From contig NC_037600.1 of NCBI RefSeq assembly GCF_003073045.1, positions 13,721,188 to 13,785,187 on the forward strand: a stretch of 64,000 bases of DNA, read 5' to 3'. Source of the stretch: Pomacea canaliculata (Eukaryota > Mollusca > Gastropoda > Architaenioglossa > Ampullariidae). The position numbers and the translations under genes are program-made. Below the pieces are notes generated by a model. The model ran no database searches, was not told the DNA's origin, and was given only the letters and a program-made list of their open reading frames with translations. This document shows positions 20,496-32,841 of this stretch, piece after piece (the first letter of the stretch is position 1; each line of letters starts with the position of its first letter).

Positions 20496-22100
20496 ATGAC
20501 AATGGCCACGCTATCGACACTGTTGCTGGCGCTCACGCTGATGGTTTATGCGAATGCTGAGGTTGGCGTTTATCAGGAGATTATCGAAATCAATGCAAGG
20601 CTTGGTATGGACAGTGTGTGTGTTATAAAGATAGGGGATTATTCAGTCAATATTTTGGCACTGTAATAATACATGTGAATATCAATTTCCTAAATATTCT
20701 TTATTTTCAAGCCTCTAGTATTTGTATGTGAGCCTGTGACAAAAGTTCGACTCCTACAATGGGTCAAGTGTTGTAAAATTAATTTCAATACTCCTGTTTT
20801 GTTTTTTTGTTTTTTTTTTTTTTTTTTGGGGGGGGTGTTTTTGTTTGTTTGTTTGTTTGTTTGTTTGCTTGCTGCTTGGGCTATATTTGCTAAAGTTTGT
20901 GGCATAAAGTATCCATAAATGTAGCTGCCAAGATAACTGTCTATCTGGTTCTTGCTCCTGTAAAACGTCGACAGGTGTCAGTGAGACCTCACGGTCGTCA
21001 CCATCGGACAAAGTCTTTCAGTTTCAAGTACAATGTCTATGTTGCTGTCAGTCTGTTCGTGTTTCTGAAGTTCTTAGTAAAATTGTCGTTCAGGCAACCA
21101 TTTTGTACACACGACTCTCGTCGTCTACGAGACAACAGCGATTATCTCGGTGATCAAGGTTTTCGCGATTTGGGAACAAAGCACCATGACGACCGTCACT
21201 ATGAATTCAGATGACATTCATTGTTTACAGGAACATGTTGACAAATACTCTGTGTGCGTACATTGTAGAACTTTGTCAGGGGAAAAGTCTCAGTGCAGCC
21301 CGGACGTTGGAAACTGGGTAGTGTGAATAGAGTTGACGTCACGTGACGCATCTACGACCAGGCATTTTGTTTCGTCGACGATAACACAATTCACGCATCG
21401 AAACACACAAAACATGTAAACAACAACAACAATAACACACACAAGCCAGTACTATCATATGTCTTTCAGGAGACCTTTATTCATACAGTGATGTAGTTTA
21501 AGGTTCAACAAAGAAAAAAAATACGATGTTGTAAGCAATCTAAACCCGACGGTATGTCAGAGGTCAACTTTGGTCACAAGCTCATGTACTTATGTTTGTC
21601 CAGACAAACTTCATTTAAACAAAACGGACGTTTAAGCATTTTTTTTTTTCAAGATGATAGTATTTGTGCTTCAAACAGACTGAGTGATTGAAAGTACTTT
21701 TTGTTCAGATCGTCTTGAACGACACGTCTTTTTTATGGCGACTACCAGTTTGACGACGCTTCCGAGTGGCGCTCTAGTCTTTGGCGAAATCCGGGCCAAC
21801 ACAGGCGGCGCCTACAACCCAGCAACCGGCGTCTTCACAGCACCTGTGGCCGGCCTCTACTTGTTCACTGTTCAGACATACATCAGAGTCTCTGGCCGCG
21901 CAAAGCTTGAATTGCGTGTGAATGGAAGTTGGATACTGCGTGCAAAAACTGGGTATGGGGATGATGAGAGTAACCAGTTTGTGTACCCCTTGTACCTCAA
22001 TTCTGGAGATAAGGTGAACGTGGAAAACACCTATCCTCCCTTTACAATTTGGGCAGAGCATCATACGTTCTTCTCCGGATTGTTGTTTAGGGCCCTTTAA
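20496..22100 (+). CDS. Secreted C1q-domain-containing protein
   Basis: Two exons, 20496-20604 and 21709-22100, join in phase (one base plus two) to give 166 residues. Residues 1-22 form a signal peptide (hydrophobic core LSTLLLALTLMVYANA). After a short linker (EVGVYQEIIEINARLG, then DRLERHVFF), residues about 48-166 form one C1q globular domain: LVFGEIRANTGGAYNPATGV is followed by FTAPVAGLYLFTVQ, the Asn/Tyr/Gly/Phe landmarks of the family, and the end is FFSGLLFRAL. No collagen repeat or long coiled coil is present, as is usual for molluscan C1q-domain proteins, which are thought to act as secreted pattern-recognition or lectin-like molecules. The reading frame is intact. Confidence 0.88.
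20806..20871. repeat. Poly-T/poly-G run and GTTT tetranucleotide repeat in the C1q gene intron
   Basis: A T-run of about 18 leads into GGGGGGGGTG, followed by about six GTTT units. Length here is likely to vary between alleles. Confidence 0.8.
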
Positions 22101-22443
22101 TGTCTAAGATGAAGGCGATCATGAAGTCGTTTCCAGCAATCTAGGCAGTCTCAGAAATTGAAAACTAAAGACTCCACTCCCTTACGCTTAATGTTCAAGT
22201 CACTTCAGTGTGTGTATACTTCCAGAATAGAAATATGCAAAGCTTCTTCTCTTACTGACTTCTATTTTTAGACGTAATTAGCACGATCTAATTAAAGCTC
22301 GTATAGTCTTTTTAGACATCTCGTTCAAATGAAGGCGAAATTTAAAAAAATTACATCAGGAGCTTCCATTGTTTTCGCCGTGTAGTTGAAGAAATTCTCT
22401 TTTTGCTGTGTTGTCTTTATTTTATCCTGATGGTGATGATAAT

Positions 22444-22449
22444 AATAAA
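22444..22449 (+). terminator. Candidate poly(A) signal of the C1q gene
   Basis: This AATAAA lies about 345 bases after the C1q stop codon (TAA at 22098-22100). Confidence 0.4.
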
Positions 22450-22869
22450 TGCCTGTGACTGTATCACGCTGGTGAAACAATAGTGATGTCATTTTGCTTC
22501 ATTAACTCGAGAGGACCGCACTCTGTCTCGTCCACACATCTACGTTGTTTTCGGTAGCTCTTGTAGGTGTGAGGTATGTTGTTGTTGCTTCTTACACATA
22601 TTCTGCTTTGTTCTTTCTATACCTGCATCTTATTGTTTGTGGGCTCTTTCAACTGATCTGTACATTAAATGTTGATTGTTTGTTGATGGCCGAAAAGACA
22701 TGACACTGGTGAGAGAGAAAAGGGGAGACGAGTGGTCTAGTATCAAGAACTCTATATGTGTATATAATGTGTTGTGGCAGGTCTCGTGTTGTCTCGTGTA
22801 CAACGGTGTCTTCTGTGTGACGTCTTGTGTGCGTCATTTGTTCCACGTCATTTGAAGCAGAAAATGACG

Positions 22870-23090
22870 TCATATAAAAGAGAAAAGCAGTTGTGTGGAG
22901 TGTTCCTGGACATTGAGCGGGCCTACGACATGCTCTGGCATGACGGTCTGATCCAGAAACTCTACCACATGGACACTCCAAATAAAATTGTTCACTTAAT
23001 CAGATCCTTCTTGTCAAACAGAAAAATTTCAGTCAGAGTGGTCAGCCAGACGTCCAGACTGGATTTTTTCGATTTTTATAAACATCGGCA
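22870..23090 (+). mobile_element. Non-LTR retrotransposon (LINE) reverse-transcriptase fragment
   Basis: The plus-strand frame reads REKQLCGVFLDIERAYDMLW, then HDGLIQKLYHM, then IVHLIRSFLSNRKISVRV. The order V-F-L-D-I-E-x-A-[FY]-D then W-H-x-G-L and SFLSxR is the first palm block of Jockey/CR1-type reverse transcriptases. Only about 60 codons are recognisable. The catalytic YADD block and the rest of the ORF are absent, so this is a short, probably 5'- and 3'-truncated remnant. Confidence 0.75.
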
Positions 23091-23099
23091 GCCGACATA

Positions 23100-26000
23100 G
23101 TGCTAATAAGTGGTAATTAAGTGAGAAACGAATCATTTATTTCTCCTGTATCGCTCTCGTGCTCTGTCATTTTAACTAAATATAGTTTTGAAACGTCTGA
23201 CCGTCGCCACAGCCTTATCACAAGCCATGAGTATCCATTTAATGATATAAACCGGCTTGTCATCAGACAGCAAGTAGTAACAAAAGCAAGTAAAATCATA
23301 ATACATGGTAAGACTTAATAAAGGGTGAGAGATACTTCATGTACTTAACGAACTACAGACTTTGAACGCTGGGGCAGGCTCGGATCGTTACCTGCAAGTA
23401 GGTGTCCGGCAGGCTGCCAAAAGCCTTCTGCTGCTTTGACAAGAGCTGCGATTGTCGAGACCTCGCATGTTGAGAGACCCACAATCTTTGCAAGGTTCTT
23501 GACAAAGAGCAACGAACAGAACAAAGGGTGAAATAATAACTCAGTTGTTCACTTCGTCTAAAGCATGACATTTGGAAGGCAGACCCCCGAATTTTATTTT
23601 TCTGCCATCCATTATTACTATAGGGGTCACACTAGCTGGATGCTAACAGTAGCAGTAAGCTATTATAATGTATGAGCATTTTAGTTTACAGCACACGCCA
23701 AGCTGTATTATCTAAATAGCTCAACTTTCGGCCCCAGGAAGCCATTTCCTCTTTGGGGGAGATAATTTTCTTGTCACAGGCCACCTTCGGCTTTGTAATC
23801 AAGGGGGATAACCGCCAGGTTTCAATCGCTTCCCACGGTGAAAAAAGCAGATTACAAAAATATCTTTAAACATATTTTTAACAGCTCTCGTAAATTCCGA
23901 ATTTCTGCGAGTATATGTCCTCCACTTCCTTCCTTCTCCAGGAAATCTCTCGCTTTCTCTCTCGCTTAATTCTCGGTGAGCTATTTTTGGAAGAGGATTT
24001 GGTGGTAGACCAGCTTGATTGTATGTCGCTAAGTTAAAATCCAATTTACCTTGCCGTGTCGTTTGGGAGCTGTAAACCTGTGGGCGTTGGATTGATAAGA
24101 CATCAGTGGACTCAATGCATCAGGGTGTTGGGGGGCTTTTAGTTCAGTGGATACCCATCTGTGCGCTGTATGGAGGATTAATAGACTCTGTACCAGAGTT
24201 CTTTGATTTACGGCTGTGAACTTTGACCAACCGATATCTCACCATAGTGAAGGAGAAAACTAGCGACCTGTTGAACTCTCGAAATCTCTCGACAGATTGT
24301 ATATTAATCTGAAGTTTATTTTTTTTTTTTACACTCTTTGTAAACTGTTTAGATGTGTGCCTGGCTTCAACTGTAATTTATTACAATTTTGTACCCCTTC
24401 GATTTACACCCCAATAAAAGATTTATTTAATACATTCGGCGAAGCAATACTCTGATTTAAAGTATAATTTTTTAATATAATTTTCTGATAACAACATCAG
24501 TCTACCTAATCAAATATTGTTCGGAAATTAAACCGACTTTATTACATGAAATTTGTGCCATGTTTGAGTACGCGTTAGCACAAAGAATTTCTCACCACCT
24601 GCACCTGTTGCCCGGCCGATGATTTAAAATGACAAAAAAAAAAAAAAAAAAAAAAAAAAAGACAAACCACCTGAGGACAGCAGACGATAACTAAACTAAG
24701 GTTTCTCAAGTGCCGTTGAAAGATGTTATCAAACTCGACACATTCAGCACAAACCAGCTCCTTCGCTTTGACAGGAAGTGACGCAAGCATCCTGATTTAC
24801 GAACTGCGACCGAAGCTGTCTTCAACAATGGGAAGGTCTCACGACTAGTGGCATACTGTTCAGGTTCTGATAAGTCCTGAGACAGCTGGGTTATTTATTG
24901 GGTACACTGTCAAATTCCAAGCTTAACGGGTAGCCAGCGAGACAAATCTTTATGCTTCCTCCATCCACAACCCTCGCAAACACATGCGTCCTCAAGATCT
25001 GAGACCTTTAACCTTCTTCGGTATTGCTATTTTTTCTGTACATTCGTTCTCTTTATATGCTTGCATGGTAGGAATGTGAAAGTCTTCCTTTTGCGGCATC
25101 CTACTGGGCTTCTTAATTCATAGCTTGCAGTTTCTTTTTCATAGTTCGATGCACCACATTTCGGAAATTTGAGCTTCATTTCTCTTGGAAACTATTTGCC
25201 AAAGAATCTTTCTTCCCTCTATTTCTTACTTTCTCTTTCTCCCCTCCCTCCCCCACCCCACACACAGGTGTTTACCTCTCAGCACGCTCAGGTAGTCCAC
25301 ACACGGACATAATTTCAGGTTGAGAATTTCAAGAGCTGCACGTTCTATTAGATTACCCTTGTCAAGCTAATCCACCCCTCTTTTCACCTTCGGAACATGT
25401 CGTTTTTAATATCAGACACTTTAAAAAATCTTGCCTGATGCCTAGAAACAGACAAACAAGTAAATACTCTCTTGATCGCCTCTGTCAACACAAACTGATT
25501 TAATTGACACGCGTTTTAAATTTATCGTAAATTAAAAAAAATCTTCGTTTATCATTTTATTATGGAGGGATTCATGACTCAACAAAATACAAAAACCCGT
25601 AAAACGATTTTTTTTAAAAAGTGATTTGGTAGAAGTTCAGTTTACCTGCGTTAAAGCCTGAAATCTCATTTGAGTGGATCTTCATTAGTGCACTTTCTGA
25701 AAATTATCCAGATCTCTTGCTTCATGCTAACGATGAGAGAGAGACATTCCTAATTTCCTAAAACTTATAGTGGATTTTGCTACTAAAAATGCTTTCCGAA
25801 AATAGCTTGCCTTGTGGCTCAAAAACATTTTTTTTTATTTGTCAGTTCCACACACACTATATATATAGCATATTAAACCTCTATTACCAACACTTAAACA
25901 AATCTGATTGTCAACCATTTGTTCGTCCCGGAAGATAATCTGCTTAAGAGTTGGAGCCGCTCGTTTTAGTAGTCTGATTTTTTAAAAATTCCCAGACTAA

Positions 26001-27660
26001 AGTGGACATCATACCTGCCCACCCAAACAGCCACCCCCTACATTCATCCTTTCTTTAATTCCCTTACAAGATGACTGCTGCAATGATGAGGCTGAGCCTG
26101 GGGGTTGTCCTTACGTTGGGTTGGCACAGCCCCTGGTTCTTCATATGTTACCAGATATAATACAATCTTCAAACAAGCTTCTTTTAAGAGCTCTATTTAG
26201 CTCCGTGGCAGGCCTGGAAAACTCCACTCTAGGAAGATTTAAAGGACTTGTTTGAAATAAAAGATAAAACAACTGCATTAGTCCCGATACGTCCAGGTTT
26301 TTTTTTTTCTTCCCTGTTGCTTTCCGCTTTTTTCTGGTCTGAGCTTCTCTTAACGCTCTCGTTGCCAGACTTCTAAACTTTATTCGAAAAATGTCGATGT
26401 TGCAGAGTGAGAGTATTGGTACACAAATAAGACAAATAGTGTTAGGTTCCCAAGTTTTTAACACATCGAAAGTCAAAATCTTCTTAGTTTGAATCCTGTG
26501 AGACAACTGCTGGGGCCTCAAAGCTGCACAACTGTAAATCGAATGTCATAGTCTGATAGTCATGTAGTAAACCATAGTCATTCTACAAGTTTATAACTAC
26601 AGATATTGCCGATGACAGAAAGTCTTAAACCTCGTCTAAACCATATTCATTTTCCTATTTTTACAGGTATTGCCTATGAGTCATTTCTGTCCTTCCTTTT
26701 TATTCTTTGCTTCCTTTTCTATCTTTATGAATACATCGAAAAGTTTATTTTTCTTTTGTCTCGTATGTAAATCTTAATAAACAGAGGACCTAAAAGCTAT
26801 TTTTGTTGCGATTTATTAACTTAATAACTTAGACCTGTCGCTTTCTTAATTTCTTTTAAACATAGTTGACCGACTGACCGACTCAGCGATTGGCTGACCC
26901 ACTCGTTGACTCAGTGCCTTACGTTTGACTGCAGATTAGTAACAATAATTAACTTGAAATAAACAAACTTTTGAGCCAGAAGTTGCCTTTAAAGCTTCAT
27001 TCATTTGACATGGAGTGGGCGAGAGCCAAAACAGACGACCAGGTATGGCCACACCTGAATGTATGGCGACGCGGTGCATTATCAGCACCACAGCAGACGA
27101 CAAGACCAGCTCACCTTAAAATATGTCTTTCACTGACTCCTGAGGTCAGCAAGGCCTAACACTGACTTTTGCAGAAGGTTATCATGCAATCAGTGCATGT
27201 AAAGCCTACCAGCATCACATAAAGGAACGCTGCCAGAAAAAAAAAATAGTCCCTTCTCGCGGATTAGTCTGGTGTTTTATGAGTTTCCATTTTAAATCTC
27301 TTAAGTCTCTCGTCAAAGCAACATTAATTTCCGATAACGAATCAGCTAATCGCAAAAAACCGATTAAGTTAGGTGCAATTAGAATTAAATTTTTTTATTC
27401 TGTTTCAAATTTATTAGACGCCCACCTGTTGGATTGAGCAAAAGAAGGCGATTTGAGAGAAAATCCATGAGTGAGTCTTTCAAATAGTAAATGGAGGATT
27501 ACTCAGTGAAATGATCCCAAAAAAGCGATTAAAAAAAAAAACCTTGTGATCTGGGTGACTCAAATGCACGAATTCCCTTTCAGTGGGCAACAGTGAAAGT
27601 GTCAGTCAAGTGTTATCAGTCACGTGCACAAGAAGTAACCAATAGCGTCAGGTGTGAAAT
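23100..27660. other. Gene-poor intergenic region
   Basis: I find no exon with both protein-like sequence and splice context on either strand. The region is AT-rich with scattered T and A runs, including a 27-base A run at 24,634-24,660. Confidence 0.5.
24634..24660. repeat. Poly-A run
   Basis: Twenty-seven consecutive A. No retrotransposon body could be recognised directly upstream, so its origin is unknown. Confidence 0.9.
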
Positions 27661-27693
27661 ACCTTCAGTGATGTGAGGTGTGCACGGGTGGAC

Positions 27694-27700
27694 TATATGA
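27694..27700 (+). promoter_or_regulatory. TATA box of the unknown secreted-protein gene
   Basis: TATATGA lies 80 bases upstream of the ATG at 27774. A start site about 30 bases on would give a short 5' leader of about 50 bases. A TATA box fits a tissue-restricted, strongly expressed secreted product. Confidence 0.5.
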
Positions 27701-27773
27701 GCAGCGCACACAAACACCACAGACAGTAAGGTGTGTCAGACGGAAGACGAGAAAGAAGAATAAAAGATTCAGA

Positions 27774-30700
27774 ATGACGGGTCTGGCTGTGCTGGGATTT
27801 ACGTGTCTGGTTTGGGGTTTGAGTGCAGTGCAGGTAAAAATTAAAATAAGTTTTTAAAAATTTTGCACCGCCTAAAATGTCATAATTTCTCTTTGCTATA
27901 GTTGTGAGACACCCCATTTTATAAGTTTCGCATTTCTTAAAGGAATCAACAGTAGACCTTTTACAATTAGAATTCGCTGGTGCAACAAATATATGCGTGC
28001 GTGCGTGTTGCAGTGCAGCGATGTCCCTGCTCCTCCCCCATTGTTGCCAAGAACACAGTCTCCACACCCAACTCCCCTCCTGTGGCTGTATACCACGCCC
28101 AGCGGGAGGAGGCTGAGGTGAGCAGTAAACAAAGATGTTGGAAGGAGGTGGTGTGGCGCAGTGCTTATTTGTGAATTATCACCAGCTACTGGCTAGTCAC
28201 TATAAAAATACATCTATTAATCCCAGAAAAAAACTTAGCACAATACACATTCACTAGCATTAACTGTCTTTATTTCGATACATGTAGCAGAAGGTTTGTC
28301 AACCTATCACATGATAATTTTTTGAAATTAAAAAATGTTAACCTTAAGAAATGGTATTCCTTACAAGAATCATGGCTGGCTTATTTAGACAAAGTTAGGG
28401 TTATTCTCCATATATTTCTGATTAAGATGAATAACTTGTGTACTCTTTATTCAACATTAAAGCTACAAAACTTTGTCTTTAGTAGCAGCTATATGTTTTA
28501 ATTAAAGAAAGTGTGCAGTAATGATTCATTTGTCTGAATATTTCATTAATTTTCAATGATAAGACGAGATGTAGATACATTGGAAATTGTGCATAATTCA
28601 GATCATTTTCATCGTGTTTGTTTGTTGTTTACTTGTTGAAGGCACCACCTGCACCTCCACCGGTGAATCTGTATCACCTCCAGCGGGAGCAACAGAATAA
28701 AGAGGTCAGATCGGAGTGTAAGATTCTGGTTTTAGAAGTTTATTGTTGATGTAATTATTGAAGCGGTAGAAGGGACAGCCGTATAGAAGGATGAATAAAC
28801 GTCGCTGATAGTAACAAACCTACAAAATCGTAGGAAAATTTGTTTGCATTTGTTGACAAGCAAGTTTCCTGTTTCACTTTTATTTGCTCATGTTTTGACA
28901 GAGTAACCCAAGTCATTATGCACACACCACACACACAGACACTCTAAGGAGTGAGACATTAAATCATAAAAGCAAATTTGCTGTGTTTATCGATTATGTA
29001 ATTAATGAATAATATTAATCTGTTTGAAGACTGCTGATCCGTTATCAACTATTTTTAAAAGCACAGCTATCTTCTACGCCATAAATAAATAATTAAGATA
29101 ACTTATATGACTATCTTCTTTCTACAAAACACAAGTCTTTAAAGAAAGAAACAATTTAAGATTCCGTTGGTTTAGTCAGGAAAAGAGATAGCTTTTTAGT
29201 AGCAAGCCCTATTTCTAGAATATTGCGGAGGTTCCCAGTCACTTAATCCCCAGACACTTCATCCCCGACACTTCATCCCCGACACTTCATCCCCTAGACT
29301 TTTAATCCCCAGACACTTCATCCCCAGACACTTAATCCCTAAACTAAATCCTTAACTATAAAAATTATGAAGTCAGCGAAAAATGTAACTGAAATTCAAA
29401 TTCAAATCATGCTATTAACTTAACGTCATTTGAACATATACAACTTTAGTTAAAGTTCATATAAGCTAGTAAATTTAATGTTCTTCAACAATATGATATG
29501 AAAATTGTTGTTGAGTGTCGGGATGAAGTGTCGGGATGAAGTGGATGAAGTGTCCTGGGGATGAAGTGTCTGGGATTAAAAGTCTAGGGATGAAGTGTCG
29601 GGGATGAAGTGTCGGGGATGAAGTGTCTGGGGATTAAGTGACTGGACACCATTGCGGAATACAAAGCACTTTTGCCTTCCTCCTCTACATGGTCGCAGAT
29701 ATCGTTTGCTGTGTCGTTTGCAGACAGGCTTGGTGCGCCCTCTGGAACGGGAGCTGGACATCCCGTACAACCAGTTGCCTGACTCCTCCCTGCTGGAGAA
29801 CATCATTTACGACCTGCAGTCGGTATGAAATGCCTGCTTTCCTGCCACCAGGACATCCATTTAGTTATGATGTTTTACAATCACACTAATACATAATTGT
29901 CCGACCAGTCACATGCAAAATGAAATGGTTTTTACATTTGCTGGGATATCTCTGGACATTGAACTCTTCAGAGAAAGCTAGAAACACGCTGACGTGAAAT
30001 GAACTGAAATTAAAAAAGAGCATAATCGTAATTTTAAAATCCTTTCCGTCGTTATTTCATCAGCGTGGGTTGACCTACACTGTACTGAAATATATTGAAT
30101 AGAATTGATTCCTAAAAAAATGTCCGTTGTGATATTAAGTCAAAGCCCGCAGTGAGTTATTTTGGATTGATTTACAATTTGCAAAAGCTCTTTATAGTTC
30201 TCAATCCTTGTGTTCCCTGGTTTCTCTTTCTGTCTTCTTTGTTTTGTCTTTTTTTTTTTTTTGTCTGAATAGCTGTTTCTCCTTCTGCCTTTCGTATTCT
30301 GCCCATGCAAGCCTGCTCCTTCGTGAACGTGATTATGCACTATATAAATCACACTGTTCTTCTTCTTCTTTTTTTATATATTTTAGTAACCTATTGCATG
30401 GCGAGATTCATGTGCACCCTCTTTCTCTCTCTGTGCGTGTGTGCTAATACCCGTTAAAATTTCAAATGTGCATGTACAGAGTGGAGGCCTCACAGCACTG
30501 AAGGATGAAGATCTTCAAGTGTGTTTCATCGACCACTTCGTTCGGCCTTTCATCGTACCCCGAGAACAGCGCAGGTTCTACACACACGCCTTGGTCAGAT
30601 CCGTTTGCTTGTTTTGTTTTCCCAGAACACTTCCCTCCCTTCCCTGACCCCCAACCTTCCTCTATACATTTTTTCATAGACCTTTTGACCTTTTGAAATG

Positions 30701-31597
30701 CATCGATCCGCGTCACGTCTTGACGTCAATTGTCTGGTGACGTATGTCAGTGACGTCATTGTGTCAGTGACGTCAGTGTCTTTTCTGTACATGTTGCAGT
30801 CCTCAACTCTGGCGGAAAATGAAGACGACCACAAGGCCTTCAAGTCCATGGTGGGACAGCACATCTACGACCTGTGCCGAGGGATCAGGACTTACTGGCT
30901 GGACAGCAGACTGCTCTTTGAATATGAAACCACGTGCAGGTACAATAAACTGCTTGTATGCACGGCCATTTTGAATACTAGGACGAGTACTGTTGTTTAT
31001 CCTTTTATAGTTCTTGTGTTACTTGTTTGTTTTCCTGTCCCTCCTCTGCCATCTATGTTTCGTTCTTGTTCTTAAGAGCATGCTCCTTAGGAGTGTGAGT
31101 ATGGGCTTTACAAATTTTACATTTATGATTATTATTCTCTTTTTTCTGTATAGGGTGTGTGGGTGGGTGGCTTGGTGAGCGAATAATCGGGAGGGAATAG
31201 TTCCCAACAAAATCTTCACCAAAAGAATGATTCAAGCTTGCTGCAATACACTTAGTATTTCACTGAAATACGATATTAGCAGATGAATTGTTGTCCTTTA
31301 CTTTGTAACACGCAGAAGGCCATTCCAATATTGTCTAAGTTATTTGCACTCACTCGTACATCAATGTGACAGTGAAATCTTTCTCTCCTTTAGTCCGTTG
31401 CCAGAACCAGAGGCATGCCTCCTGCTCTTGGCTCCTCCAGTGGCATCAGGGCGCCACCCCCCGTTGCCCTGTATCGTGCACTGGCCGCGCAGCCACAGGT
31501 ACCCGTATACGCTGCACCACCCGCTCTGCCTGCCACTCCAGCCCCGGAGGTAAAAGCCCCACCACCTGTGGCTGAATACAGATTGCAGAATCCATAG
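27774..31597 (+). CDS. Secreted protein of unknown family with Pro/Tyr-rich repeats
   Basis: Seven exons: 27774-27833, 28019-28117, 28642-28704, 29724-29822, 30480-30593, 30800-30939, 31405-31597. All phases agree, giving 255 residues. Exon 1 encodes only a signal peptide (MTGLAVLGFTCLVWGLSAVQ). Exons 2, 3 and 7 carry a repeated unit: PPVAVYHAQREEAE, PPPVNLYHLQREQQ, PPPVALYRALAAQ, PPPVAEYRLQNP. Exons 4-6 encode a folded-looking core with LERELDIPYNQLPDSSLLEN, then DHFVRPFIVPREQRRFY and GQHIYDLCRGIRTYWLDSR. There is no transmembrane segment and there are few cysteines. The first usable acceptor of exons 2 and 7 is skipped for one 5 or 11 bases later, which the repeat frame requires. I do not recognise the family; a secreted matrix, mucus or reproductive-gland product is possible but is inference. 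Confidence 0.75.
29230..29650. mobile_element. Terminal-inverted-repeat (foldback/MITE) element with 8-bp target-site duplication
   Basis: The left end GGTTCCCAGTCACTTAATCC and the inverted right end GGTGTCCAGTCACTTAATCC match at 17 of 20 bases. The match continues for about 100 bases as iterated GACACTTCATCCCC units. The whole is flanked by ATTGCGGA at 29222-29229 and 29651-29658. The 170-base core (about 29346-29515) is AT-rich and non-coding. An 8-bp duplication with GG-starting ends and long iterated inverted arms suggests a Merlin-like or Mutator-like non-autonomous DNA transposon; the superfamily is not settled. It sits in intron 3 of the unknown secreted-protein gene, ending 74 bases before exon 4. 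Confidence 0.85.
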
Positions 31598-31991
31598 ACG
31601 GGGTCGTGGCTGCTATGTTGTAATTACGCACAAAATTGTTTTTCCTTCCTCTTCCTTCACAACTGACGGCTCCGGTTTTATTCTCCACGACAATGTAAAC
31701 AGATACCGGTTTTCAGTTTGATTTGGAGTTTTAAAAATTCACTACCTGTTTTCTCTTTGGAAAAATGTATTAGCGTTTGTGATCATCTTATTCAGAGTTA
31801 AATCCTTTATAACTAATGGTAACGTGATTTGTTTTTGTGACTATGACCAACCACAAAAAAATTCTGTGCTTGTGTGTAGTTTTTTTCAGCTTTTAGTTTG
31901 ATATTTTATTTGATGTTGAAAACTTTGTATTTTATTCATAGCACAGGGACAAAAAATACTAATAATCATTCGGCAGATCCATTTTGTTAGA

Positions 31992-31997
31992 AATAAA
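31992..31997 (+). terminator. Candidate poly(A) signal of the unknown secreted-protein gene
   Basis: This AATAAA lies about 395 bases after the stop codon at 31595-31597. Its use is inferred. Confidence 0.35.
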
Positions 31998-32599
31998 TCT
32001 TCAGAAATAGACAACTATGTGTACAATTAATGGAAATATTTCCTCTTTTATTAATTCTGATGAATTCAAATTAAATCTTTTTCTATAAACCTATTGTTTC
32101 GTCTCATTTATTGAATTGACTTGTGGTGTGTCTTGTTTGACCAATTCAAGTAGCAATGATAATAATTTGCTTATGACACGTTCCGCAGAGTATTCATATT
32201 ATCCTCATCTTTCCTGACGTTTCATGACCGTTGGCTGTTTAGAAACAGCATACAACCGATATAAATACAATTAACTGCGTAATACTTAAGAATAAAACAA
32301 TGGTAGTATTCTTCTCACAAACAGTCAAACTAATATATTCTGCACAGAATTAATTATAATGGATTGAAACGTGGTGGATACTCGGTCTTTATGTATATAT
32401 ATATATCATTTATTCAAACGCTCTCTAAGTCCACTGCTCTCAAGCTTGTCTGCTAATTCTTTTGTCCACCCCTTGTCTCTATGCATCACAGACGAGGTTA
32501 TATGTTACTATATTATTCTCAAGCTATAAGTCACTAGCGTCTAGACTACGGTAGGGTCAAATGCCAAATCCCTTAAACACTTTCTGGACACCAGAAACA

Positions 32600-32841
32600 T
32601 CTACTTCTACTCAAGCGGATCTTCTTTGGCCATGCGACCCGGCACCTTGTAAAGTAGTAGACGCCGCGGAGGCCAGAGAAAGAACTGGCTTACGAACATC
32701 AAAGACTGGACTGTCATCCTGTACAGGACCTGCTCACTGTTGCCCAAGCTAAGCAAAAGAGGCAGGCCCTGTCAGCTGCCACATCTATCCATGTGCTCCC
32801 CATCCTCCCAACGACAAGTGCGCCGATCAAGGGATGATTGA
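32600..32841 (+). mobile_element. LINE 3' end fragment (ORF2 C-terminus)
   Basis: A plus-strand frame from about 32661 reads RRRGGQRKNWLTNIKDWTVI and continues to RRSRDD and a stop at 32839-32841. G-R-Q-R-K-x-W-x-x-N-I-K-x-W and a terminal P-x-R-x-S-R-D are typical of the C-terminus of RTE/CR1-like endonuclease-reverse transcriptases. Upstream, FFGHATR in another frame matches the usual preceding FGHVxR block, so at least one frameshift separates them. It is an old, 5'-truncated copy. Confidence 0.65.

Noticed and set aside
30300-30365. Possible retroelement 3' tail (GTGATTATGCACTATATAAA)
   Set aside because: Too short, with no upstream body; left unassigned inside an intron of the secreted-protein gene.
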